A stretch of 21,770 nucleotides of DNA from JAVBRA01 sp031548435 (GTDB lineage: Bacteria; Bacteroidota; Bacteroidia; Bacteroidales; Rikenellaceae): contig JAVBRA010000026.1 in NCBI GenBank assembly GCA_031548435.1, positions 1-21,770 of the forward strand. The letters are read 5' to 3'. The translations under genes were made by a program, and so were the position numbers. The notes under the pieces are model-generated. The model was not told the origin of the DNA and did no database searches. It was given only the letters and a program-made list of their open reading frames with translations. Positions 11,091 through 19,195 of the stretch are shown piece by piece; positions within the stretch are counted from its first letter, which is position 1, and each line of letters begins with the position of its first letter.

Positions 11091-11156
11091 TTTTATCGCC
11101 CGGCAACACAAAAGAAATTACCTGAAAACGCGCCGTGCACAGCGTGCGTCAGACTT

Positions 11157-11173
11157 GAGCCTCCGGCTCTTTT
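11157..11173 (+). terminator. Weak hairpin with T-run after plsC
   Basis: The stem gagcc-tcc-ggctc (11157-11169) is followed by TTTT (11170-11173). The stem has only five pairs, so this is a weak candidate terminator for plsC, about 180 nt past its stop. Confidence 0.35.
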
Positions 11174-11276
11174 GTCGTCAGAGACCGCCGTTCGCTCAGA
11201 ACGGTTGTGAAGTGAAATGACAATGCGTCCGTGACGCCGCAGGTACAGCCACAAGCAAGCAAGTAAGTAAGAACAT

Positions 11277-13148
11277 ATGGACAGCAGTATAGTCAATCCG
11301 GTCACCTACGACGAGGAGAACATCCAGACCCTGGCGTGGAACGAACACATCCGCCGCCGGCCGGGGATGTACATCGGCAAGTTGGGCGACGGGTCGTCGC
11401 CCGACGACGGCATTTACATCCTCATCAAGGAGGTGCTCGACAACTCGATCGACGAGTACATGATGGGCTACGGCAAACAGGTCACCATCACGGTCGAGGG
11501 CGGCGACGTGACCATCATCGACCAGGGGCGCGGCATCCCGCTGGGCAAACTCGAAGACGTGGCCGCCAAGATGAACACCGGAGCCAAGTACGACTCGAAG
11601 GCGTTCAAGAAGTCGGTGGGGCTGAACGGCGTGGGGATCAAGGCGGTGAACGCCCTTTCGTCGTACTTTTCCATCAGCAGTTGCCGCACGGGCGAGATGC
11701 GCACGGTGGAGTTCTGCGGCGGAGAGAAGACCGACGAGAAATACGAGATCATCGATGACAAGGTGCGCACCGGAACGACCGTCCGCTTCACCGCCGACGA
11801 GAGCGTGTTCGGGCCGTATGCCTACAACCCCGAATTCATCGAGGCGATGCTGCGCAACTATACCTACCTCAACTCGGGGCTGACGATCGCTTTCAACGGC
11901 AATAAATTCATCTCCAAAAACGGGCTGCTCGACCTGCTGAACGAAAACCTGAACGAAGAGCCGCTTTACCCGCCGATCCATCTGCGGGGCGAGGACATCG
12001 AAGTGGCCATGACCCACGGCGGCAGCTACAACGAGAGCTACTACTCGTTCGTCAACGGCCAGCACACCACCCAGGGGGGGATGCACCAGGGGGCGTTCCG
12101 CGAGGCGGTGGTCAAGACCATCAAGGAGTTCTATAAGAAAGACTTCGACGCGGCCGACATCCGCAACTCCATCATCGGGGCCATCAGCATCAAGGTCGAG
12201 GAGCCGGTGTTCGAGTCGCAGACCAAAACCAAGCTCGGGTCGAAGGATATGTCGCCTGCGAGCGGGATCTCGATCCGCAACTACGTGATCGACTTCCTCA
12301 AGCAACACCTCGATAATTATCTGCACAAGCACCCCGAAACGGCCGATATCCTGCAAAAAAAGATCCTCGAATCGGAAAAGGAACGCAAGGCGATCTCGGG
12401 CGTGCAGAAGAAAGCCCGCGAGCTGGCCAAGAAGGTGAGCCTGCACAACCGCAAGCTGCGCGACTGCCGCGTCCATTACAGCGACCGGCACGAGTTGGCC
12501 GAACAGTCGACCATTTTCATCACCGAGGGCGATTCGGCCAGCGGCTCGATCACCAAGTCGCGCAACGTCAACCTGCAGGCCGTGTTCAGCCTCAAGGGCA
12601 AGCCGCTCAACACCTACGGCATGACCAAAAAGGTGGTGTACGAGAACGAGGAACTGAACCTGTTGCAGGCGGCCCTCAACATCGAGGAGGACATGGAGAA
12701 CCTGCGCTACAACCGCGTGGTGATCGCCACTGATGCCGACGTGGACGGGATGCACATCCGCCTGCTGCTGATCACGTTCTTTTTGCAGTTCTTCCCCGAC
12801 CTGATCCGCCAGGGACACCTATATATATTGCAGACGCCGCTGTTCCGCGTACGCAACAAAAAGGAGACGCGCTACTGTTACAGCGACGAGGAGAAGGCCG
12901 AGGCAATCCGCAGACTGGGCGCCAACCCCGAGATCACGCGGTTCAAGGGGCTCGGGGAGATCTCGCCCGACGAGTTCAAGGAGTTCATCAACGAGAATAT
13001 GCGGCTGGACAAGGTGCGCGTGAGCAAGGAAGACCATACGGCCGACCTGCTGGAGTTCTACATGGGCAAAAACACGCCCGAACGGCAGAATTTCATCATC
13101 GGCAACCTGCGGGTGGAGATCGATCCGGCACAGGCGGCCGGGGCGTAG
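11277..13148 (+). CDS. parE: DNA topoisomerase IV subunit B (ParE)
   Basis: Product of 623 residues, the ATPase subunit of topoisomerase IV, which unlinks daughter chromosomes with ParC. The GHKL ATPase domain has IKEVLDNSIDEY (Glu52, Asn56), IDQGRGIPLG (Asp82) and KKSVGLNGVGIKAVNALS. The transducer domain follows, with QTKTKLGS near its end. The TOPRIM domain has FITEGDSASGS (catalytic Glu near 417) and DADVDGMHIRLLL (Asp pair near 487). The C-terminal ends NFIIGNLRVEID. The length fits ParE without the insert of long GyrB proteins, and the neighbour is ParC rather than GyrA. An alternative name is type IIA topoisomerase B subunit in the GyrB sense; ParE is favoured by the neighbour and length. 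Confidence 0.93.
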   Translation: MDSSIVNPVTYDEENIQTLAWNEHIRRRPGMYIGKLGDGSSPDDGIYILIKEVLDNSIDEYMMGYGKQVTITVEGGDVTIIDQGRGIPLGKLEDVAAKMNTGAKYDSKAFKKSVGLNGVGIKAVNALSSYFSISSCRTGEMRTVEFCGGEKTDEKYEIIDDKVRTGTTVRFTADESVFGPYAYNPEFIEAMLRNYTYLNSGLTIAFNGNKFISKNGLLDLLNENLNEEPLYPPIHLRGEDIEVAMTHGGSYNESYYSFVNGQHTTQGGMHQGAFREAVVKTIKEFYKKDFDAADIRNSIIGAISIKVEEPVFESQTKTKLGSKDMSPASGISIRNYVIDFLKQHLDNYLHKHPETADILQKKILESEKERKAISGVQKKARELAKKVSLHNRKLRDCRVHYSDRHELAEQSTIFITEGDSASGSITKSRNVNLQAVFSLKGKPLNTYGMTKKVVYENEELNLLQAALNIEEDMENLRYNRVVIATDADVDGMHIRLLLITFFLQFFPDLIRQGHLYILQTPLFRVRNKKETRYCYSDEEKAEAIRRLGANPEITRFKGLGEISPDEFKEFINENMRLDKVRVSKEDHTADLLEFYMGKNTPERQNFIIGNLRVEIDPAQAAGA

Positions 13149-13186
13149 GTTCCGGAAGCCGGCCTTCGCTTCGTGGTTGTTCTGAG

Positions 13187-13255
13187 CGCACCCACCGGAG
13201 TGTTTATGAGCAAAACCGACATCCGCCCGTCAACGCTCCTGAGCGAAATAGCGCC
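13187..13255. repeat. Intergenic repeat R1, copy C
   Basis: It starts gcgcacccaccggagtgttt, like 9030-9049, and 44 nt after ggag it has gagcgaaatagcgccc, matching gagtgaaagagccc at 9086-9099, which is 45 nt after the ggatg there. The ends match well, the middle only weakly. Confidence 0.45.
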
Positions 13256-13322
13256 CTTATTGTCGGGGAAACCCGTGGCTCCGAAGGATCTCCGGATCAG
13301 AGAAAAAATCGCGCTTCGCCAT

Positions 13323-13357
13323 GATCGGAATTTTTTGCCTGCCACTCGGAATGACGC
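13323..13357. repeat. Dispersed intergenic repeat, family R2, copy 4
   Basis: It reads gatcggaattttttgcctg then ccactcggaatgacgc, the closest relative being 8240-8277. Confidence 0.45.
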
Positions 13358-13423
13358 ATAGAGAGAACGACAACAGGGCACGGATAACAAACAGAAAACA
13401 GAGCATCCAAGCAACACAATAGA

Positions 13424-16234
13424 ATGGACGAAAACGAAGAAATTCTGAACAACGACACTCCCGAAGAAGTAGAAGGAACCACCGACCCCATCGATCCGGA
13501 AACGGACGAGGTGGCCGAGGGCCAGAGCCAGGGGCGTTACACCCAGCTCACGGGCGAGGTCAACCCGCACAAACTGACGGGGATGTACAAGGAGTGGTTT
13601 CTGGACTACGCTTCGTACGTGATCCTCGAACGCGCCGTGCCGCATCTGTACGACGGGCTGAAACCCGTGCAGCGGCGCATCCTCCACTCGATGAAGCGGA
13701 TGGACGACGGGCGCTATAACAAGGTGGCCAACATCATCGGGCACACGATGCAGTTCCACCCGCACGGCGACGCCTCGATCGGCGACGCTTTGGTGCAGTT
13801 GGGGCAGAAAGACCTGCTGGTGGACTGCCAGGGCAACTGGGGCAACATCCTCACCGGCGACGGCGCGGCGGCCCCCCGTTACATCGAGGCGCGGCTGTCG
13901 AAGTTCGCCCTCGACGTGCTGTTCAATCCCAAGACCACCGAATGGATCCTTTCGTACGACGGCCGCAACCAGGAGCCGATGGCCCTGCCGGTGAAATTCC
14001 CGCTGCTGCTGGCCCAGGGGGTGGAGGGGATCGCCGTGGGGCTGGCATCCAAGATACTGCCGCACAACTTCAACGAACTGATCGATGCGGCTATCAGCTA
14101 TCTGGGCGGCGAGCCGTTCGAACTGATGCCCGACTTTCCCACCGGCGGCACGGCCGATTGCGGCCGCTACAACCGGGGGTTGCGCGGCGGGGCGGTGAAA
14201 GTGCGCGCCAAGATCAACAAACTCGATAAAAAAACGCTGGTGGTCACCGAGATACCGTTCGGAAAAACCACCTCGACGGTCATCGAGTCGATCATCAAGG
14301 CCAACGATCGCGGCAAGATCAAGATCCGCCGGGTCGAAGACAACACGGCCGCCTCGGTCGAGATCGTCATCCACCTGGCGCCCGACGTGTCGTCGGACAA
14401 GACCATCGACGCCCTGTACGCCTTTACCGACTGCGAGGTGTCGATCTCGCCCAACTCGTGCGTGGTGCACGACAACCGGCCGCTGTTCCTGGGCGTGGAC
14501 GACATCCTGCGGCGCAATGTCGACCATACCAAATACCTGTTGCAGCGCGAGTTGGAGATCCAACTCGACGAACTGAACGATGCGTGGCACATGTCGTCGC
14601 TCGAAAAGATCTTCATCGAGAACCGCATCTACAACAGCATCGAAGATTGCGAAACGTGGGAGGCCGTGCTCTCGACCATCGACAAGGGGCTCGAACCATT
14701 TAAGGAACTGCTGCGCCGAGCGGTGACCAAAGAAGACATCGTGGCCCTGACCGAGATCAAGATCAAGCGCATCTCGCGCTACGACGCCTTCAAGGCCGAC
14801 GAACTGATCAAGGGCATCGAAAAACGCATCGCCGAGGCCGAGCACAACCTGGCCAACCTGGTCAAACACACCGTCAAGTATTTCCGTAACATCAAGGCCA
14901 AATACGGCCAGGGCAAGGAGCGCAAGACCGAACTGCGCAGCTTCGACAGCATCGTGGCCACGAAAGTGGTGGTGGCCAACGCCAAACTCTACGTCAACCG
15001 CGCCGAAGGGTTCTACGGCATCGGAGGCGGAATGAAGAAAGAAGAGTACGTGTGCGACTGCTCGGACATCGACGAGGTGATCCTGTTCAACAAAGAGGGC
15101 AAGTACATCATCACCAAGGTGAGCGACAAGGCGTTCTTCAGCAAGAACATCACTTACATCGGGGTGTTCCGCAAAAACGACAAACGCACCATCTACAACC
15201 TCATCTACCGCGACGGGCGCGGAGGCCCCATCATGATGAAGCGCTGCCCTATCACCGGCATCACCCGCGACAAGGAGTACGACATCACCAAGGGCACGGC
15301 AGGCAGCGACATCCTCTACATGAGCGTCAACCCCAACGGCGAGGCCGAGGTGCTGAAGGTCTACTTCAAACCGCGCCCGCGGCTCAAAAAACTGATCGTC
15401 GACCTCAACTTCGGCGAGCTGGCCATCAAGGGGCGGCAGAGCCAGGGCAACCTGTTCTCGCGCTACGCCATCCACAAGGTGGTGCTCAAGGAGAAGGGCA
15501 CCTCGACCCTCGACGGGCAGAACATCTGGTTCGACGACGAGATCCGCCGCCTGAACGACGACGGACGCGGCAAATACCTCGGGAAATTCGCCGGCAATGA
15601 CAAACTGATCGTCTTCACGGCCAAGGGGGTGTACTATATTACGGGCTTCGAGCTCGACCATCATTTCCCCGAGGACACCATCCGGGTGGAGCGGTTCATG
15701 CCCGACAAAATCTACTCGGTGGTCTACTTCGACGGCGAGCAGAAGCTCTACTACCTCAAGCGCTTCACGGCTGAGGAGAGCGACAAGTTGCAGAATTTCA
15801 TCGACGAAGACCCGAACTCATATCTGGTCTCGATCTGCGACGACAAGTACCCCATGCTCGAAGTGACCTTCGGCGGCAGCCATGCCCACCGTCCGGGCGA
15901 GGCGGTGAACGTCGACGAGTTCATCGGCGTGAAGAGCCACCGGGCCAAAGGCAAGCGCATCACCACCTACGGTGTGGAGTCGATCGCGTTCATCGACCCG
16001 CTGCCCGACCCCGATGCCGGGCAAGACCAGAGCGACGATATGTCCGGCGACTCATCCGATGGTGATGGAACAGACGAAACGCTGACTCCCGATAGCTTTG
16101 AAACCCAGGAAATTCCGATGGCAGGGGACGATCAGCCGCAGGCATCCGCAGACAAAGCGCCGAAGAAAGAAGATCCGACAGCTGAAAAGCCGGAAGAAGA
16201 AAAGGGCGCCTTTAAACAAATGGAACTGTTTTAG
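13424..16234 (+). CDS. parC: DNA topoisomerase IV subunit A (ParC)
   Basis: Product of 936 residues, the DNA-cleaving subunit that pairs with ParE. The winged-helix/tower core has GLKPVQRRILHSM, then HPHGDASIGDALVQLGQ (quinolone-determining region), then PRYIEARLSKFA with the catalytic Tyr153. A coiled-coil region follows (about 370-500, EKRIAEAEHNLANLVKH) and then the beta-pinwheel-like C-terminal domain. After about residue 858 comes an acidic, Ser/Asp/Glu/Pro-rich tail ending FKQMELF. In the quinolone region the residue matching E. coli GyrA Ser83 is Ala117, with Ser118 next and Asp121 at the Asp87 place. The N-terminus is also acidic (MDENEEILNNDTPEE). Naming as ParC rests on the adjacent parE. 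Confidence 0.93.
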   Translation: MDENEEILNNDTPEEVEGTTDPIDPETDEVAEGQSQGRYTQLTGEVNPHKLTGMYKEWFLDYASYVILERAVPHLYDGLKPVQRRILHSMKRMDDGRYNKVANIIGHTMQFHPHGDASIGDALVQLGQKDLLVDCQGNWGNILTGDGAAAPRYIEARLSKFALDVLFNPKTTEWILSYDGRNQEPMALPVKFPLLLAQGVEGIAVGLASKILPHNFNELIDAAISYLGGEPFELMPDFPTGGTADCGRYNRGLRGGAVKVRAKINKLDKKTLVVTEIPFGKTTSTVIESIIKANDRGKIKIRRVEDNTAASVEIVIHLAPDVSSDKTIDALYAFTDCEVSISPNSCVVHDNRPLFLGVDDILRRNVDHTKYLLQRELEIQLDELNDAWHMSSLEKIFIENRIYNSIEDCETWEAVLSTIDKGLEPFKELLRRAVTKEDIVALTEIKIKRISRYDAFKADELIKGIEKRIAEAEHNLANLVKHTVKYFRNIKAKYGQGKERKTELRSFDSIVATKVVVANAKLYVNRAEGFYGIGGGMKKEEYVCDCSDIDEVILFNKEGKYIITKVSDKAFFSKNITYIGVFRKNDKRTIYNLIYRDGRGGPIMMKRCPITGITRDKEYDITKGTAGSDILYMSVNPNGEAEVLKVYFKPRPRLKKLIVDLNFGELAIKGRQSQGNLFSRYAIHKVVLKEKGTSTLDGQNIWFDDEIRRLNDDGRGKYLGKFAGNDKLIVFTAKGVYYITGFELDHHFPEDTIRVERFMPDKIYSVVYFDGEQKLYYLKRFTAEESDKLQNFIDEDPNSYLVSICDDKYPMLEVTFGGSHAHRPGEAVNVDEFIGVKSHRAKGKRITTYGVESIAFIDPLPDPDAGQDQSDDMSGDSSDGDGTDETLTPDSFETQEIPMAGDDQPQASADKAPKKEDPTAEKPEEEKGAFKQMELF

Positions 16235-16280
16235 CACACCGGGCGCGGGTTTTCTGTAACTGCTTTTTTATAACAAAAAG

Positions 16281-16371
16281 GGATGCTTCATCGGTCTTCC
16301 ATGAGCGGGAATTTTCATGCGCTTGATCATGTTAGAGAATGAAGCGAGCTCAGGTTCACCGGGTTATCGGA
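16281..16371. repeat. Intergenic repeat R1, copy E, upstream of aroK
   Basis: The parC-aroK gap (16235-16416) holds ggatgcttcatcgg followed by catgcgcttgat (16316-16327) and gagctcaggttcaccgg (to 16362). The last two match 9065-9076 and 9094-9110. An 11-nt length difference between the two halves separates this copy from copy A. No TAnnTTTG box is seen for aroK. Confidence 0.55.
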
Positions 16372-16416
16372 ATGGTTTCTCTCACGAAAGTTGCAAAATA
16401 AAATAACGCGTCTGTG

Positions 16417-16986
16417 ATGCCCACAACAAAAGAGGCGGGGCCTTCCTTCCGCCGAATCTACCTGATCGGTTACATGGGCAGCGGCAAGTCGACCGTGGGA
16501 CGGCGGCTGGCCTCGCGCCTGGGTTGTCCGTTCATCGACCTGGACGCCTGTATCGAACAGCGGGAGGGCAAAACCGTCGCGGAGATTTTTGCCACACACG
16601 GCGAAGAGTATTTCCGGGAGAAGGAGCGCGACTGCCTGCGCGAAGTATCCGAAAATACCGGTAACGCGGTGATCTCGGTGGGCGGAGGCACCCCCTGCTT
16701 CTTCGACAATATGGACTATATGAACGCGCGCGGAGTGACGGTCTACCTGAAACTGTCGCCGGCGGCGCTGCTCTCGCGCCTGCGTCCCGGGCTGGCCAAG
16801 CGCCCGCTGCTGGCCGGAAAGAACGAACAGGAACTGCTTGAATACATCGGCGAAAACCTCGCCAAACGCGAGTGCTACTACAGCCGCGCCCAAATAACCG
16901 CCGACGGCGTCGGCACCCACCTCGACGATATGGTGCGCCGTATTGCCGCCGTGCTGGAGATAAATAATAATATAGAGTATGATTGA
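16417..16986 (+). CDS. aroK: Shikimate kinase (AroK)
   Basis: Product of 189 residues from the ATG at 16417; a GTG immediately before (16414) is in frame but not preferred. It phosphorylates shikimate with ATP in the chorismate pathway for aromatic amino acids. The P-loop GYMGSGKST is at residues 18-26, then FIDLDACIEQREGKTVAEIF with the shikimate-binding Asp, GEEYFREKERDCL with the conserved Arg, and VGGGTPC, the GGG motif near residue 89. LAKRPLL is the lid with its Arg. The last 8 nt overlap the start of the AT-rich orphan gene that follows, so the two may be translated together, although their base composition differs sharply. Confidence 0.96.
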   Translation: MPTTKEAGPSFRRIYLIGYMGSGKSTVGRRLASRLGCPFIDLDACIEQREGKTVAEIFATHGEEYFREKERDCLREVSENTGNAVISVGGGTPCFFDNMDYMNARGVTVYLKLSPAALLSRLRPGLAKRPLLAGKNEQELLEYIGENLAKRECYYSRAQITADGVGTHLDDMVRRIAAVLEINNNIEYD

Positions 16987-17524
16987 CAACGGAATGAAAC
17001 GCTTCGAGGCTTCGGTTAAAATCGAACAATATATCATTGAAGATGTTGCGATTCTGGAAGTCAGACATTTTAATAGAGAATTGGGAGTCCCTTATCACCA
17101 AGTCATATTCCTAAACAAAGAAAAAGTAATAGAGCATCTTCACGGGAAACATATAACACACCCCATTTACACCGATTGCAGGTTAAAAGCACATATAAAA
17201 CCTCCTGAAACGTATAAATATATCGAAATAGAAACATACAAAACCCTTCTTGATCAAGAAGATTACTTCACCATACTTCTATGTTTATTCGAAAAATCAT
17301 CAAATTTTTATGAAACAAATATCATATTTCCTTATCTGTATTCGTCGATTATTCCAAACAAAGAAAATATTAACAAAATAGGAAATCTTTTGCTTCAAGA
17401 CTTCAACTTAAAATCATTTGCAATTCGGCGCTACAAGGCAAACTTTCTCAACGATTATGGAGATTTATTAAGAAATGAGCTAAAGGAGAAGATTATGAGG
17501 TATATTACTTCCTATGAGTTGTGA
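16979..17524 (+). CDS. Hypothetical protein, AT-rich orphan
   Basis: Product of 181 residues from the ATG at 16979; an alternative ATG at 16994 (MKRFEASV) is possible. I do not recognise the family. It has no signal peptide and no clear membrane segment. It looks like a soluble, Lys/Ile/Tyr/Asn-rich mixed alpha/beta protein, with a beta-like start (IEQYIIEDVAILEVRHF) and a helical C-terminus (NDYGDLLRNELKEKIMRYI). Codon and base use are plainly AT-rich from about 17030 on (many AAA, ATA, TTA) against the GC-rich flanks, and the region keeps this character to the terminator at 17550. The first 50 nt still look like the neighbours. Its start overlaps the aroK end by 8 nt. This suggests horizontal acquisition; the frame is open, so it is probably a working gene. 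No function is claimed. Confidence 0.7.
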   Translation: MIDNGMKRFEASVKIEQYIIEDVAILEVRHFNRELGVPYHQVIFLNKEKVIEHLHGKHITHPIYTDCRLKAHIKPPETYKYIEIETYKTLLDQEDYFTILLCLFEKSSNFYETNIIFPYLYSSIIPNKENINKIGNLLLQDFNLKSFAIRRYKANFLNDYGDLLRNELKEKIMRYITSYEL

Positions 17525-17549
17525 ATTAGCAGTCAATTTATTTAATAAC

Positions 17550-17576
17550 AAAAGCAGAACTGAAAGTTCTGCTTTT
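17550..17576. terminator. Hairpin terminator between the orphan gene and dnaB
   Basis: A perfect 12-bp stem, aaaagcagaact and agttctgctttt, with a gaa loop. The T and A ends allow it to work in both directions. It lies between the convergent orphan gene (stop 17524) and dnaB (stop 17605). Confidence 0.88.
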
Positions 17577-17604
17577 AGGTTAATACTTATTCAACTTCAA
17601 CGAT

Positions 17605-19167
17605 TTAAAACGGCGCCCCGTCCGACCCCGGATCGTCGAAGCCCGGGTTGTCGAAACTGCCGCCGCCGAAAGAACCGGGAGCGGAAAATCCCATGTCATC
17701 TCCGGTGATGCCCATCGAATCGACCGAACGCATGGCTCCGGTGTTAGGGTTGTAGTCGCCGATGTCGTCGTCCATGTCCAGGAACTTGGCCTGCTCTTTG
17801 CGGAACTTGAGTTTGACGGTATCGACCGCTCCGTTGCGGTGCTTGGCGATGATGATCTCGGCCACGCCCTGCGTCGACTGCCCGGCTTCGTCGACCGTAA
17901 GTCCGTAGTACTCGGGACGATGGATGAAAGCCACCAGGTCGGCGTCCTGCTCGATGGCGCCCGATTCGCGTAGGTCGGACAACTGCGGGCGCTTGTTCCC
18001 CCCGCGCGACTCGACCGAACGGTTCAACTGCGACAAGGCCATGATGGGAATGTCCAGCTCCTTGGCAATGGCCTTGAGCGAACGCGAGATGGCGGCCACC
18101 TCCTGCTCGCGGTTGCCCTTGGAGTCGGTGGGGCCGGTCATCAGCTGGAGGTAGTCGATCACGATCAGTTTAACGTTGTGCTCAAGCTTGAGCCTGCGCG
18201 CCTTCGAGCGGAACTCGAAGATCGACAGCGCGGGCGTGTCGTCGATGAACAGCGGCGAGGCGGCCAGCGCCTTGGTCGAAGCCTCCATGTGCTGCCACTG
18301 CTCGGGAGTGAGTTTCCCGTTGCGGATATCGGTCGAACTGAGGCCCGATTCCGATACGATGAGTCGGGTCATCAGCTGTTCGGAACTCATTTCCAGAGAG
18401 AAAAATCCTACCGGCCGGTCGAAGTCGACCGCGATATTTTTAGCCAGCGACAGCACGAACGCCGTTTTCCCCATCGACGGGCGTGCGGCGATGATGATCA
18501 GGTCGGACGGTTGCCACCCCGAGGTGATGCGGTCGAGCGTGGTGAACCCCGAAGGCACGCCGCTGAAGCCGTCGGGACGCAGCCCCGCCTCCTCGATGCG
18601 TTTGAACGTGCGCTTGATCACCGCCTCGGCCTTCTGCACGTCGCGCTTGACGTTGCCCTCGACGATCTTGAATATCTCGGACTCGGCAAAATCGACCAGA
18701 TCGGCGATGTCGGCCGCTCCGTCAAACGAACGTTTCTGTATCTCTGATGATGCACGGATCAACTCTCTCTGAATATATTTCTGAGCGATTATGTGTGCAT
18801 GGGCTTCAACATGTGCCGCCGAACCTATTTTCTGTGTAAGTGCGGCAATGTATTCCGCGCCCCCCACCGCTGCAAGCTCGCCTCGGTTATGGAGCAGATT
18901 GGCCACCGTATAAAGATCCAGCGGTTCGCTCCGGGCATACAGGTCTGAAATCGCCTGATAAATTACCTGATGGGCTTCTTTGTAGAATGAAGCGGGAGAC
19001 AGCAGGTCGTGTACCGAGGCAATCGCGTTGCTTTCGATCAACAACGCTCCCAGCAACACCTCTTCCACTTCTATCGCCTGGGGAGGTATTGTGCGCGCAA
19101 AATCTTTATCGAACGATGCAAAAGCATCGTTCCCGGCGCCATAATTACGGTTGGTTTTTGTTGCCAT
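17605..19167 (-). CDS. dnaB: Replicative DNA helicase (DnaB)
   Basis: Product of 520 residues, the hexameric 5'-3' helicase of the replication fork. The N-terminal domain starts at IPPQAIEVEEVLLGALLIE (about residue 28) and has FYKEAHQVIYQAISDLYAR. The RecA-like domain has Walker A AARPSMGKTAF (about 226-236), then FFSLEMSSEQLMTRLI, Walker B LIVIDYLQLMTG, MALSQLNRSVESR, RPQLSDLRESGAIEQDADLV and IIIAKHRNGAVDTVKLKF. No intein is present, and the length fits. The last 35 residues are Gly/Phe/Asp-rich (GSFGGGSFDNPGF), a flexible tail. It lies 28 nt downstream of cvfB on the same strand and is probably co-transcribed with it. Confidence 0.97.
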   Translation of the reverse strand: MATKTNRNYGAGNDAFASFDKDFARTIPPQAIEVEEVLLGALLIESNAIASVHDLLSPASFYKEAHQVIYQAISDLYARSEPLDLYTVANLLHNRGELAAVGGAEYIAALTQKIGSAAHVEAHAHIIAQKYIQRELIRASSEIQKRSFDGAADIADLVDFAESEIFKIVEGNVKRDVQKAEAVIKRTFKRIEEAGLRPDGFSGVPSGFTTLDRITSGWQPSDLIIIAARPSMGKTAFVLSLAKNIAVDFDRPVGFFSLEMSSEQLMTRLIVSESGLSSTDIRNGKLTPEQWQHMEASTKALAASPLFIDDTPALSIFEFRSKARRLKLEHNVKLIVIDYLQLMTGPTDSKGNREQEVAAISRSLKAIAKELDIPIMALSQLNRSVESRGGNKRPQLSDLRESGAIEQDADLVAFIHRPEYYGLTVDEAGQSTQGVAEIIIAKHRNGAVDTVKLKFRKEQAKFLDMDDDIGDYNPNTGAMRSVDSMGITGDDMGFSAPGSFGGGSFDNPGFDDPGSDGAPF

Positions 19168-19195
19168 TTCGGTATATAGTTGTCGGCTGCGAAGT

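Larger units (their letters stand above)
10981..11276. other. plsC-parE intergenic region, repeat remnants
   Basis: This 296-bp gap has no plausible gene. It holds R2 copy 3 (11053-11090), the ggctctttt block (11165-11183), a small stem gagcc/ggctc (11157-11169) followed by TTTT, which could end the plsC transcript, and a 6-bp stem ccgttc/gaacgg (11188-11204). Just before parE is a run of AAGC and AAGT units (11253-11271). I see no clear TAnnTTTG promoter for parE. Confidence 0.45.
13149..13423. other. parE-parC gap with repeats, no gene
   Basis: This 275-bp gap holds R1 copy C (13187-13255) and R2 copy 4 (13323-13357). The separation of parE and parC by repeat DNA rather than a short spacer is unusual for a two-subunit enzyme. 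I see no clear promoter or terminator in it, so parC is probably transcribed through from parE. Confidence 0.45.

Noticed and set aside
11196..12818. 540-codon open frame on the - strand across parE
   Set aside because: Antisense shadow of parE, with the same composition signs and no recognisable motif.
8213..13357. CRISPR-like array from the repeated intergenic blocks
   Set aside because: Copies are single, degenerate, kilobases apart and not regularly spaced; no cas gene is present.
13058..15664. 868-codon open frame on the - strand across parC
   Set aside because: It is antisense to the clearly coding parC and a product of its GC-rich codon use; the translation is His/Val/Asp-rich with no domain.
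16979..17580. Prophage or integrative element at the AT-rich segment
   Set aside because: There is only one gene, with no integrase, tRNA target or flanking direct repeat that I can see.
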